The notes under the pieces were generated by a model, which was not told the origin of the DNA, did no database searches, and worked only from the letters and a program-made list of their open reading frames with translations. A stretch of 64,000 nt of DNA, taken from assembly GCF_033547155.1 (NCBI RefSeq), contig NZ_CP137892.1, positions 2,976,001-3,040,000 on the forward strand, written 5' to 3'. The stretch is from Pseudomonas benzenivorans. GTDB taxonomy: Bacteria; Pseudomonadota; Gammaproteobacteria; Pseudomonadales; Pseudomonadaceae. This document shows positions 53,240-61,152 of the stretch, one piece after another (position 1 is the stretch's first letter; each line of letters starts with the position of its first letter). The translations under genes were made by a program, and so were the position numbers.

Positions 53240-55654
53240 TCAATGCGCCAGGGCGCCGATCATGCGCACCGGGCGCTTGCGCGGGAACACCCGCTCCAGC
53301 CAGACGGCGAAGGCCGGCAGTACGGTCATGGCCATGACCATGTTGACCATGAACATGAAGGCCAGCAGCTTGCCCATGTCGGCTTGGAACTTGAGCTCGG
53401 AGAACGCCCAGGTGGCGACGCCGATTGCCAGGGTGATGGCGGTGAAGATGGTCGCCACGCCGACCTCAAGCAACGCATGCTCGACGGCCTTGACGATCGG
53501 CTGACCACTGGCCTGGTGCAGCTGCAGGCGGTTGTAGATGTAGAAGGCGTAATCGACTCCGATACCCACCGCGAGCACCATCACCGGCAGGGTGGCGATG
53601 GTCAGACCGATCTGCAGCTCCTTCATGAACCAGTAGCCGATGAAGGTGCCGATGGTCAGCGGCAGGCAGCACACCAGCACGGCGCGCAGGTCCCGGTAGA
53701 CGACGAACACCAGAAGCGCGATGGCCGCGTAGACATACAACAACATCGGTGTCTCGCTCTTCTCCACCTCCTCATTGATTGCCGCCAGCACCCCAGCATT
53801 GCCCGAGGCCAGGCGTACCGAGACGCCCGGCATGGGGAACTCGGCGCGAAACGCCTTAGCCGCCTCAAGCACGCGGTTAATGGTCGTCGCCTTGTGGTCC
53901 GCCAGGTACAGGTGCACGGCAGTCATGCTGCAATCGGCGCGCATGATTCCCGAAATACGCGCGACCTCGGTAGCCAGCGAGGAGTAGTTCATGGCATCGA
54001 TGGGAACCGCACTCATCTTCGGATTACCCTCGTTGTAACCCTCATTGAACTGGCGCATGCCGGTGGAGAAGGAGGCGACCGACAGCACCCCGGGAATGCC
54101 CTGCATGGCCCAGACGAAGCGATCCTGGTATTGCCCCAGGGCAACGTTCTCGCAGGCGCCAGTAACCTCACCGGACTCATCCGGCGCGATCTCGAAGACC
54201 ACGCTGAGCCAGTCCAGACCGATGTCGTAGCTACCGGCGATGGACACCGCATCGCGGTTGAAACGAGCGTCCTCACGCAACTCCGGCGCACCGGCCTGCA
54301 ACGTACCGACGACCCGATCATGGCTCTGCCAAATCGCCGCTATGAACACCAGCAGGGCGGCGCCGAGCACCAGCAGGGCATTGCGCCATTCGGCGAGGCG
54401 CGCCAGCCCATGCAACCAGCGTGCACGGCGTTCACGGGAGACCTCCTCGGCGCTGGCGTAGCTCCCGTCGACCTTCAGCATCGAGGCCACCAGCGGCAGC
54501 ATCACCAGGTTGGTGACAATCTTGTAGGCCACGCCGAGCGACGCGGTGATGGCCAGCTCGCGCACCATCGGAATGGGGATCAGCAGCAGCGTGACGAAGG
54601 ATACGAAAGCCGTCACCAGCGCCAGGGTGCCCGGAATCAGCAGGCCGCTGAAGCTGGAACGGGCCGCCTCCTCAGCGCTCTTGCCGCAGGCGATCTCCCG
54701 CACGATGTAGTTGATCTGCTGCACACCGTGGGACACGCCGATGGCGAACACCAGAAACGGCACCAGCACAGCCAGCGGATCGAGGCCGTAGCCGAGCAGG
54801 CGCAGGCTGCCGAACTGCCAGATGAGCGAGGTCAGCGAGCAGCCGAGCGCCAGCAGGGTGAAGCGCACGGAATGGCAGTACCAGTAGACCGCCGCCGCGG
54901 TCAGCAGCAGCGCCAGCAGGCAGAACTCCAGCACAGCCGACGCACCGTCGGCGATATCGCCGATCTGCTTGGCGAAACCGATTATCTGGATCTCGAACGC
55001 CTCGTCCTCGAACTGCGCCCGAATCTGCTGCTCCAAAACCTGGTTGTAGGCCACATAGTCCAGCTGCTGGCCATTTTCATCGAGCTCGTTGAGTTCGGCG
55101 GTAATCATCGCGCTGCTCTGATCGCGCGCCACCAGGGTGCCGATGAAACCGCCCTGGGCCGTGGAGTTGGCGATCTTGTCGATGATCTTCTGATCGAGAC
55201 GCTCGGGCGTCACGGTGCCGGGGATCAAGGGGTCGGCGCGAAAGCCCTCCTCGGTGATCTCGTTGACGAAGGAGTTGGGCGTCCACAACGACTGCACGGT
55301 GCTGCGCGAGACCCCGGGCAGGAAGGTCACTGCCTGGGTCACCTCGTACAGCCGCTTGAGCCCGGCCACGCTCCAGATCGAGCCGTCGCGGGCCTTGACC
55401 ACTATGGTCAAGCGATTCGCCCCGATCAGGTCGGTGCGGTAGGTCTGGAAGGTCTCGACGTATTCATGACCTATAGGCAACTGCTTCTCGAAGCCCGCAT
55501 CCATGCGCAGCTGCACGGCAAACCAGGCCATGCCTAGAGTGAAGAGAGCGAGCAACACCAGAACCAGCCGGCGCTGGCGAAACAGCCAGCCCTCGAGGCG
55601 TGGCAGCACGCCACGCCCCCTCTGGTCGGACTTATCTACAACAGGAGTATTCAC
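53240..55654 (-). CDS. RND/MmpL-type transporter
   Basis: A protein of about 804 residues with the RND plan: one N-terminal helix, a periplasmic domain, five helices, a second helix-domain-five-helix half. Membrane motifs include VFAIGVSHGVQQINYI in the first half and VMVLAVGIGVDYAFYIYN in the second. It belongs to the shorter MmpL/HpnN-like branch that moves lipids and hydrophobic compounds rather than the AcrB branch. It is third in the operon after DUF1329 and DUF1302. The start is GTG: 55654 has GAGG 6 bases upstream; GTG 55666, overlapping the DUF1302 stop, is an alternative. Confidence 0.88.
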   Translation of the reverse strand: MNTPVVDKSDQRGRGVLPRLEGWLFRQRRLVLVLLALFTLGMAWFAVQLRMDAGFEKQLPIGHEYVETFQTYRTDLIGANRLTIVVKARDGSIWSVAGLKRLYEVTQAVTFLPGVSRSTVQSLWTPNSFVNEITEEGFRADPLIPGTVTPERLDQKIIDKIANSTAQGGFIGTLVARDQSSAMITAELNELDENGQQLDYVAYNQVLEQQIRAQFEDEAFEIQIIGFAKQIGDIADGASAVLEFCLLALLLTAAAVYWYCHSVRFTLLALGCSLTSLIWQFGSLRLLGYGLDPLAVLVPFLVFAIGVSHGVQQINYIVREIACGKSAEEAARSSFSGLLIPGTLALVTAFVSFVTLLLIPIPMVRELAITASLGVAYKIVTNLVMLPLVASMLKVDGSYASAEEVSRERRARWLHGLARLAEWRNALLVLGAALLVFIAAIWQSHDRVVGTLQAGAPELREDARFNRDAVSIAGSYDIGLDWLSVVFEIAPDESGEVTGACENVALGQYQDRFVWAMQGIPGVLSVASFSTGMRQFNEGYNEGNPKMSAVPIDAMNYSSLATEVARISGIMRADCSMTAVHLYLADHKATTINRVLEAAKAFRAEFPMPGVSVRLASGNAGVLAAINEEVEKSETPMLLYVYAAIALLVFVVYRDLRAVLVCCLPLTIGTFIGYWFMKELQIGLTIATLPVMVLAVGIGVDYAFYIYNRLQLHQASGQPIVKAVEHALLEVGVATIFTAITLAIGVATWAFSELKFQADMGKLLAFMFMVNMVMAMTVLPAFAVWLERVFPRKRPVRMIGALAH

Positions 55655-55662
55655 AGCATGCC

Positions 55663-57339
55663 TCACATCGAGTGCGAAATCGCCAGGCCAACGTAATCCC
55701 GATCACGCAGCAACTGGTCGTAAGGGGTATCGCCATCGTTGAACTTCGCGTAGTTCAAACTGACTTGCCAGTTACCCGGGTTGCGCACGAGGTTGAGATA
55801 CAGGTTCATCGCGCTGGAGTCCCGCGTATAGGTCGAATAGATCGATGGCGTGCGGCCGTTGCCCAGGGAGCGCTGGTAGTAGATACCCGGCGTCACAGTC
55901 CAGCCCGGGATCAGGGTGCTGTCATAGGTCAGGCTGAAGTCGAGGTGAATCCCCGAGGAGGTCGCATCGCCGTGGGCCTTGGGCGGGAACTGCGACAGAT
56001 CTTCCACCCAGGTGTTGCCTCCCGCAGCGACCAGCTCACCGTCGTAGCTGTCGTGCAGCCCCGGATACTTCACCAGCACCAGTTCCGACAGGAAGGTACC
56101 GGTGCTCGCCCCGGTGAAGTCGAGGAAGTCCGGGGAGTTGGCGTTGGTCAGGCTGTAGATACCCGTCAGGTGCCACTGGAATTTCTTGGTGTCCTTCCAG
56201 CACTCCCCTCCCCGCCCCGAACAAGGCGCTGGGCCAAAGGCGAGACCGGGCAAGGGGTTGAGCGGCACCGCCTCCTTGGGTCGATAGGACAGCTCGGTAC
56301 CCACGGCCCAATCGCCGACCGGCAGGTTGGCACTGATGCCATAGAGCATGCGGTCTTCCGGGTAGACCCAGGTGGGCGCGAACGTGGCCTGGTTGTAGCT
56401 CACCTGCGGCAGCTTGTCGTGATAGCGCATCACATAGAAGCCATAGTTGACGTCGCTGTCCTCCGGCTGCCAGCGCACCGAGAGTCCCCACTGACCGCTG
56501 TCACGGGCATCCTTGTCGTCGTAGCCGTAGGCTTCCAGGCCCTCGCCGATCACGTTGTAGGTCGACCAGTAGCTGCCCACTGGCGGCAGTTCGCTCTTGT
56601 TCCAACCGAACTGGTAGTAGGCCTCGACGTTCACGCCGTAACCGAGCCCGGTGGCGACGCTGAGCATCGGCGCCGGCAGCACGGCTTCCTTGAGCTGTAC
56701 CCCCGGGCTCGAGAGGGCCTGGAAGTCATAGGAGTTGGTGGCGTTGACGCCACCGATGGCGAACAGGCTCTCGCCCCAGTTGATCACCTGGTTGCCCAGG
56801 CGCGCCCGCACCCGGTGGTCTGCCACATCGAAGCTCTTGCTCACCCACAGGTCGAGCAGGCGCGCCTTGAACCTGAGCTCATCGCGCGCGTCGTCGGTCA
56901 GCCCGTCGCTGCCGATATCCGAGCCCATGGCCTGCCAGAACTGCGTTTCGGCACCCAACGCCCCCGTGGTGTCGGTGGCGGCGAAGTCACGCTTCCAGCT
57001 GCCACGCGCCATGAAGGTGAAGTCCTCGGGAAACTTCAATACCAGTTCGTGAACGCCCTTGATGTAATTGGTGAACAAGTCGCCCTTGCCGTAGTTGAGG
57101 TTGCCCTGATCGCCGATACCGGAGACGGTCGGATCCAGACATCCACCAGGAGCGCCGTGCCCGGTCGCACCGGCGTTGATCAGATCGCACCCCGGAGACT
57201 GGGTGCGCACCCCCATGCCCCAGCCAATGGTGGAATCGAACGAACCGCGGATATTCTCCGTCTCGAAGGTGAAGCCCATGGCCAGCGGTGCTGTGCACGC
57301 AATGACCAGACCTGATGCTTTAGAAATTATTCTTTTCAT
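55663..57339 (-). CDS. DUF1302 outer-membrane protein, copy B
   Basis: A 558-residue protein with a signal peptide (ASGLVIACTAPLAMG) and a beta-rich DUF1302 body: FETENIRGSFDSTIGWGMGV, VRARLGNQVINWGES, SGQWGLSVRWQ and GISANLPVGDWAVGTELSY. It resembles copy A (30979-32850) in order of motifs. Cys residues in the loops (GCDLI, GGCLD, PCSGRGGECW) may form disulfides. It is likely an outer-membrane channel or receptor for the substrate handled by the RND pump encoded next. GGGAG lies 7 bases before ATG 57339. Confidence 0.85.
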   Translation of the reverse strand: MKRIISKASGLVIACTAPLAMGFTFETENIRGSFDSTIGWGMGVRTQSPGCDLINAGATGHGAPGGCLDPTVSGIGDQGNLNYGKGDLFTNYIKGVHELVLKFPEDFTFMARGSWKRDFAATDTTGALGAETQFWQAMGSDIGSDGLTDDARDELRFKARLLDLWVSKSFDVADHRVRARLGNQVINWGESLFAIGGVNATNSYDFQALSSPGVQLKEAVLPAPMLSVATGLGYGVNVEAYYQFGWNKSELPPVGSYWSTYNVIGEGLEAYGYDDKDARDSGQWGLSVRWQPEDSDVNYGFYVMRYHDKLPQVSYNQATFAPTWVYPEDRMLYGISANLPVGDWAVGTELSYRPKEAVPLNPLPGLAFGPAPCSGRGGECWKDTKKFQWHLTGIYSLTNANSPDFLDFTGASTGTFLSELVLVKYPGLHDSYDGELVAAGGNTWVEDLSQFPPKAHGDATSSGIHLDFSLTYDSTLIPGWTVTPGIYYQRSLGNGRTPSIYSTYTRDSSAMNLYLNLVRNPGNWQVSLNYAKFNDGDTPYDQLLRDRDYVGLAISHSM

Positions 57340-57360
57340 GTCGGCTCCCAAAGTTCGCAA

Positions 57361-58785
57361 TTAGCGTTCGCTGATGGTCCGCAGGTTGTCGGAGGTGTAG
57401 AAGTCGCGCTTCATACGCGGGTTACCTTCGCTCTCGGTTAACCAGCGGTGATCCTTCTTACCCACGCCTATGGAGGTCATGTCGTACAGGTAGCGCCCAT
57501 CCACAAGGTTGTACTGGACCTGGGCCGCGACATCGCAGCTGCCGGTCTCGTAGACCGGGATCAGGTGACCTTCGCGCACCTTCCAGATCTGCCCTTGCTT
57601 GTCGTAGTCGACGGCCAAAAGGCCATTCCAGCTGTCTTCATCGATGTAGAAGACCCGCTTCGGCGCCTGGTGACGCATACCCTGACGAACCGTGGCCTCG
57701 ACGACCCAGACACGATGCTGCTCGTAGCGACGGTACTCGGGGGCGAAATAGTCGGGCTGGGCCACATCATCGATCTTGGCCGAGGTGTCATAGGCGCCGA
57801 ACGCGTTGTAGGGCACGATCAGTTCCTGCTTGCCAACCAGTTTCCAGTCGAAGCGATCCAGAGGGCCGTAGAAGATGTTCGACTCATCGATGGTGTACTG
57901 GTTGTCGAGACCGATCTGCGGCGCGTCGTAGGAGTAGGCGGGCATACGACGTACGCGACGCTGACCGGGGAAGTAGTAGAAGGTGGTGGTCTCCTCACCG
58001 GCCTTGGTGTTCAGCACACCGGCCTGCCCGGCCAGGGACACCGGGTCGTAGTAGCTGAAATAGGTGGCGGTTTCCAGCCGGTCATGGGACGAGAACAGCG
58101 AACTGCCCTTCTCCCCCCACGGGGTGTACATGTTCCAGTCCAGCGAGGTACGCAGCCAGTCACCACCGGCCTTGCGCGGCGAGATGCCGGAGATCGTCTT
58201 GGCCATGACGAAGCCCACGCCGCGGTAATGCATTTTCATGTTCCACATCACCTCGGCACCGGTGGTGGGCATGGGGAAAGGAATTCCCGGGACATGAGCT
58301 TCCTGCAAGGCCAGGCCATCACCGTCCAGGGTGGCGAAGCCAACGTTCTTCTTGGTGTTCTCGGCGACGAAATCCGGCACGCCACAGCTGCGGCGGGTGG
58401 GGTAGACATCCATGCGGAAGCCCGGGAGCTTCTTGAACAGCTCCAGTTGGGCGGGCGACAGCTTGCTCGAATACTGCGAGACATTGCTGGCATCGATGCT
58501 ATAGAGCGGCTTGTCATCCTTGAACTTCCAGTGCTGACCACGCACCTCGCCGTAGGTCCAGTCTCCGCCCTGCGGGCCAGGTGGAGTCCATGCCGGAATC
58601 GCCCCATCGGCGCTTGCCGCTGCCTCTGCTCCCAACGGAGTCAGCTTGGTACCTAGCAATGCAGGATCCTTCTCCGCAGCTTGAACCGCACAGATGGCGG
58701 CAGATGTCGCCAATGCCACGACCAGATGCCTTGCGCCAGTGAAGGTGGAGATACCGAGGCGCGAGTACTCAATTACTTCATTCAT
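57361..58785 (-). CDS. DUF1329 periplasmic protein, copy B
   Basis: A 474-residue exported protein; the hydrophobic signal (LVVALATSAAICAVQAA) starts near residue 21. DUF1329 motifs match copy A: LTPLGAEAAASADGAIPAWT, RRVRRMPAYSYDAPQ, DRFDWKLVGKQELIVPYN and KRVFYIDEDSWNG. It is the first gene of a four-gene operon (DUF1329, DUF1302, RND, YCF48), the order reversed relative to copy A. ATG 58785 follows GAGGA. A GTCAA-rich operator array lies 75-112 bp upstream. Confidence 0.86.
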   Translation of the reverse strand: MNEVIEYSRLGISTFTGARHLVVALATSAAICAVQAAEKDPALLGTKLTPLGAEAAASADGAIPAWTPPGPQGGDWTYGEVRGQHWKFKDDKPLYSIDASNVSQYSSKLSPAQLELFKKLPGFRMDVYPTRRSCGVPDFVAENTKKNVGFATLDGDGLALQEAHVPGIPFPMPTTGAEVMWNMKMHYRGVGFVMAKTISGISPRKAGGDWLRTSLDWNMYTPWGEKGSSLFSSHDRLETATYFSYYDPVSLAGQAGVLNTKAGEETTTFYYFPGQRRVRRMPAYSYDAPQIGLDNQYTIDESNIFYGPLDRFDWKLVGKQELIVPYNAFGAYDTSAKIDDVAQPDYFAPEYRRYEQHRVWVVEATVRQGMRHQAPKRVFYIDEDSWNGLLAVDYDKQGQIWKVREGHLIPVYETGSCDVAAQVQYNLVDGRYLYDMTSIGVGKKDHRWLTESEGNPRMKRDFYTSDNLRTISER

Positions 58786-58859
58786 TGGAAAGTCCTCATG
58801 GGGCTTTTACCGGCGACCCGAGCGTCCTGGCAGGGAGAGTCGGGCTGTGCCACACTTTT

Positions 58860-58897
58860 AGTCAATTGACTTGATCGCTTGACCAAGTCAATTGAAC
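58860..58897. promoter_or_regulatory. GTCAA/TTGAC operator array upstream of the DUF1329 operon, copy B
   Basis: A perfect 12-bp palindrome AGTCAATTGACT (58860-58871) is followed by TTGAC-CAA-GTCAA (58880-58892) and a second near-palindrome AAGTCAATTGAA (58885-58896). At least five copies of the half-site lie on one face or alternate faces of the helix. It is a likely repressor or activator binding region. Confidence 0.55.
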
Positions 58898-58987
58898 AAA
58901 GCAAGACACATGCCATCCAAGTTAACGAAATTACTCCTTATTTTTCATATACTTATGATTAATTAAACAGCACCGATGGCGATACCC

Positions 58988-59039
58988 AAATACCCAGAAC
59001 GCACCAATCCAGACCGCACCCGCACCATTCTGGGTATTT
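58988..59039. repeat. 12-bp perfect inverted repeat in the DUF1329/TetR divergent region
   Basis: AAATACCCAGAA (58988-58999) and TTCTGGGTATTT (59028-59039) are exact reverse complements separated by 28 bp. The right arm ends next to the shared-type operator at 59041. Confidence 0.7.
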
Positions 59040-59040
59040 A

Positions 59041-59056
59041 CGAAACACTCGTTACG
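59041..59056 (-). promoter_or_regulatory. Shared-type operator in the DUF1329/TetR divergent region
   Basis: CGAAAC-ACTC-GTTACG on the plus strand; on the minus strand CGTAACGAGTGTTTCG followed by TAAAT, which aligns closely with the site at 43568-43553. It could serve the leftward DUF1329 operon, the rightward TetR gene or both. Confidence 0.5.
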
Positions 59057-59194
59057 CTAATCTTGCAATGTCCGCTGTCTGCGAACCTGCACGCATGACT
59101 ACAGGGAAGGATTAGCACAACAGTTGATACATCTCGCCCCATTACTCGGCGGATACTGTTGCGGTAGCATCCGCCAGCGTTGAAAGCGAGTCCC

Positions 59195-59818
59195 ATGAAG
59201 ACAGTTAAGCAGGCAGCCAAAGGAGATCAGATAGCTATGGCCAGAGTGGGCGCTGAACTGCGCAGACAGGACTTTGTAGAAGCGACCGTCAAGGTGATTG
59301 CAGAGTATGGCGTTGCCAACGCCACGACTCGGCGCATCGCGGCTGCCGCAGATTGCCCTCTGGCAACGCTGCACTATGTATTTCACACCAAGGACGAGCT
59401 GTTCTATGCGGTCTACGAGTCTCTATTCAATCTGCCCCATCAGGCGTTGGAGCATGTGGCCGCCGGTTCAACCGCTGCCGATAGCGCGGCGGAGATGCTG
59501 CGCCATCTGATCACCTGGTTTACCGCGCATCCTGAACTGGCCAAGGCTCAAACCGAGCTCTTCTACTGGACGCTGCGTAACAATCCCGAGATGGCGAGCA
59601 AGATCTTCGCAGTTGCCTCCGAGGCCATCGAGCGCGAACTCGAACGAGCCATCGGCAGTCAACTCGACCCGGCGTTCTTGCAATCGACCAGCCGCTTACT
59701 CATTCAACTGGTCGACGGACTGATCATCGCCTGGGCCGCCCATAAGGACTCGGCGCGGCTCAAAGCTGAAACCGAGACGGCCTGCCAGGCGCTGAAGCTG
59801 TTCGTGGCAAACCGCTGA
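59195..59818 (+). CDS. TetR-family regulator, candidate repressor of the shared regulon
   Basis: A 207-residue TetR protein. The helix-turn-helix is TTRRIAAAADCPLATLHYVFHTKDELF (split around residues 45-70). The C-terminal part is an all-helical ligand domain (LRHLITWFTAHPELAKAQTELFYWTLR). It is divergent from the DUF1329-DUF1302-RND-YCF48 operon and shares its promoter region, which has one copy of the recurring operator, so autoregulation and control of that operon are likely. ATG 59195 lacks a good ribosome-binding site; ATG 59237, 11 bases after AAAGGAG, may be the real start and would still keep the DNA-binding domain. Confidence 0.83.
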   Translation: MKTVKQAAKGDQIAMARVGAELRRQDFVEATVKVIAEYGVANATTRRIAAAADCPLATLHYVFHTKDELFYAVYESLFNLPHQALEHVAAGSTAADSAAEMLRHLITWFTAHPELAKAQTELFYWTLRNNPEMASKIFAVASEAIERELERAIGSQLDPAFLQSTSRLLIQLVDGLIIAWAAHKDSARLKAETETACQALKLFVANR

Positions 59819-59992
59819 TCGCTCTGCGCTGACGCACTTACCCGCCTGCTTCAGCCTCTGGCGGCTTAGCCGCGGGACAATTTGCCCGACCAGTCACACT
59901 CGAGCCGAACCCCGCCAGGTGAAGCTGTCACCGGGGACCCGCAGGAGCCCGGTCCACCTCAGCCTCACCAAGCGACGGTGGCGTGACGCGCC

Positions 59993-61063
59993 TTACAAGC
60001 GCGACCGAGAAATGACTTGCAGGGCCGCCTGCTCCAGTACTCTGTTCATCTGGATGAACTCGGCGAAGCGCGGGTCCCGCGTCTGGCCATGGTAGAAGCG
60101 GTAGTAGATCTGCTGGACGATGCCGGCCAGGCGGAACAGGCCGTAGCAGTAGTAGTAATCCAGGTTTTCGATGGCCGGCAGCCCGGCCTGCTGCGCGTAG
60201 TAGTCGGCGAACTGCTGGCGGGTCAGCATGCCCGGGGCATTGCTCGGCTGGCGGCGGATCGACTGCATGGGCTGTGGGTCGCCCGCCTCGATCCAGTAGG
60301 CCAGGGTGTTGCCCAGATCCATCAGCGGGTCTCCGATGGTGGTCAGCTCCCAGTCCAGCACGCCGATGATCCGCATCGGGTTGCTCGGGTCGAGAATGAC
60401 GTTGTCGAAGCGGTAGTCGTTGTGCACGATGCCCGGCTTGTGATGGTCGGCCGGCATCTTGTCGTGCAGCCAGGCCTTGACCGGCCCCCAGGTCGGGGCA
60501 TCCGGGGTCAGTGCCTTCTCGTAACGGCTGATCCAGCCGCCGATCTGGCGCTGCACATAGCCCTCCGGCTTACCCAGGTCACCCAGACCGCAGGCCTGAT
60601 AATCGACGTTGTGCAGCTCGACCAGCTTGTCGATAAAGCTCTTGCACAGCGCGGTGGTCTGCTCGGGGCTGAAGTTCAGCTCCGCCGGCATGTCCGAGCG
60701 CAGGATGATGCCCTTGACCCGCTCCATGACATAGAACTCGGCGCCGATCACCGATTCGTCGGTGCAGTGCACATAGGCCTTGGGGCAGTAGGGGAAACCG
60801 GCATTGAGCTGGTTGAGAATGCGGTACTCCCGGCCCATGTCATGCGCCGACTTGGCCTTGTGGCCGAACGGCGGGCGGCGCAGGACGAACTCCTGCTGCG
60901 GGTATTCGATCAGGTAGGTCAGGTTCGAGGCGCCGCCGGGGAACTGGCTGATCCTGGCCTCGCCGGTCAGGCCGGGGATATGGGCCTTGAGGTAGGCATC
61001 GATAACGGCGGCGTCGAGTTCTTCGCCGGTGCGGATACCGATACTTTGGTCTGTCAGCGTCAT
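59993..61063 (-). CDS. APH-type phosphotransferase (ACAD10/LvaA-like acyl-CoA kinase)
   Basis: A 356-residue kinase-fold protein of the aminoglycoside phosphotransferase superfamily in the branch near the kinase domain of ACAD10/11. ATP-binding features are GGASNLTYLIEY and FVLRRPPFG. The catalytic loop is H214-N-D-YRFDN and the metal-binding motif is VLDWELTTIGDPLMDLG. Related LvaA and ACAD10/11 kinases phosphorylate 4-hydroxyacyl-CoAs so that the 4-OH can be removed, feeding beta-oxidation. That role fits the acyl-CoA genes here but is inference. ATG 61063 is chosen; the frame stays open upstream without a domain. Confidence 0.85.
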   Translation of the reverse strand: MTLTDQSIGIRTGEELDAAVIDAYLKAHIPGLTGEARISQFPGGASNLTYLIEYPQQEFVLRRPPFGHKAKSAHDMGREYRILNQLNAGFPYCPKAYVHCTDESVIGAEFYVMERVKGIILRSDMPAELNFSPEQTTALCKSFIDKLVELHNVDYQACGLGDLGKPEGYVQRQIGGWISRYEKALTPDAPTWGPVKAWLHDKMPADHHKPGIVHNDYRFDNVILDPSNPMRIIGVLDWELTTIGDPLMDLGNTLAYWIEAGDPQPMQSIRRQPSNAPGMLTRQQFADYYAQQAGLPAIENLDYYYCYGLFRLAGIVQQIYYRFYHGQTRDPRFAEFIQMNRVLEQAALQVISRSRL

Positions 61064-61152
61064 GCTCGTCTCATCTGTTGCGGGTTGTTGAACGGGACCT
61101 CCCGACCCGATGCGGCCGCCCACGGCCGCCGAGACGGAGGTCCAGGGCTGGC

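Noticed and set aside
53243-55537. A 764-codon plus-strand open frame opposite the MmpL-like transporter
   Set aside because: Low-complexity His/Gln-rich translation with no domain; the minus-strand frame is a full RND protein.
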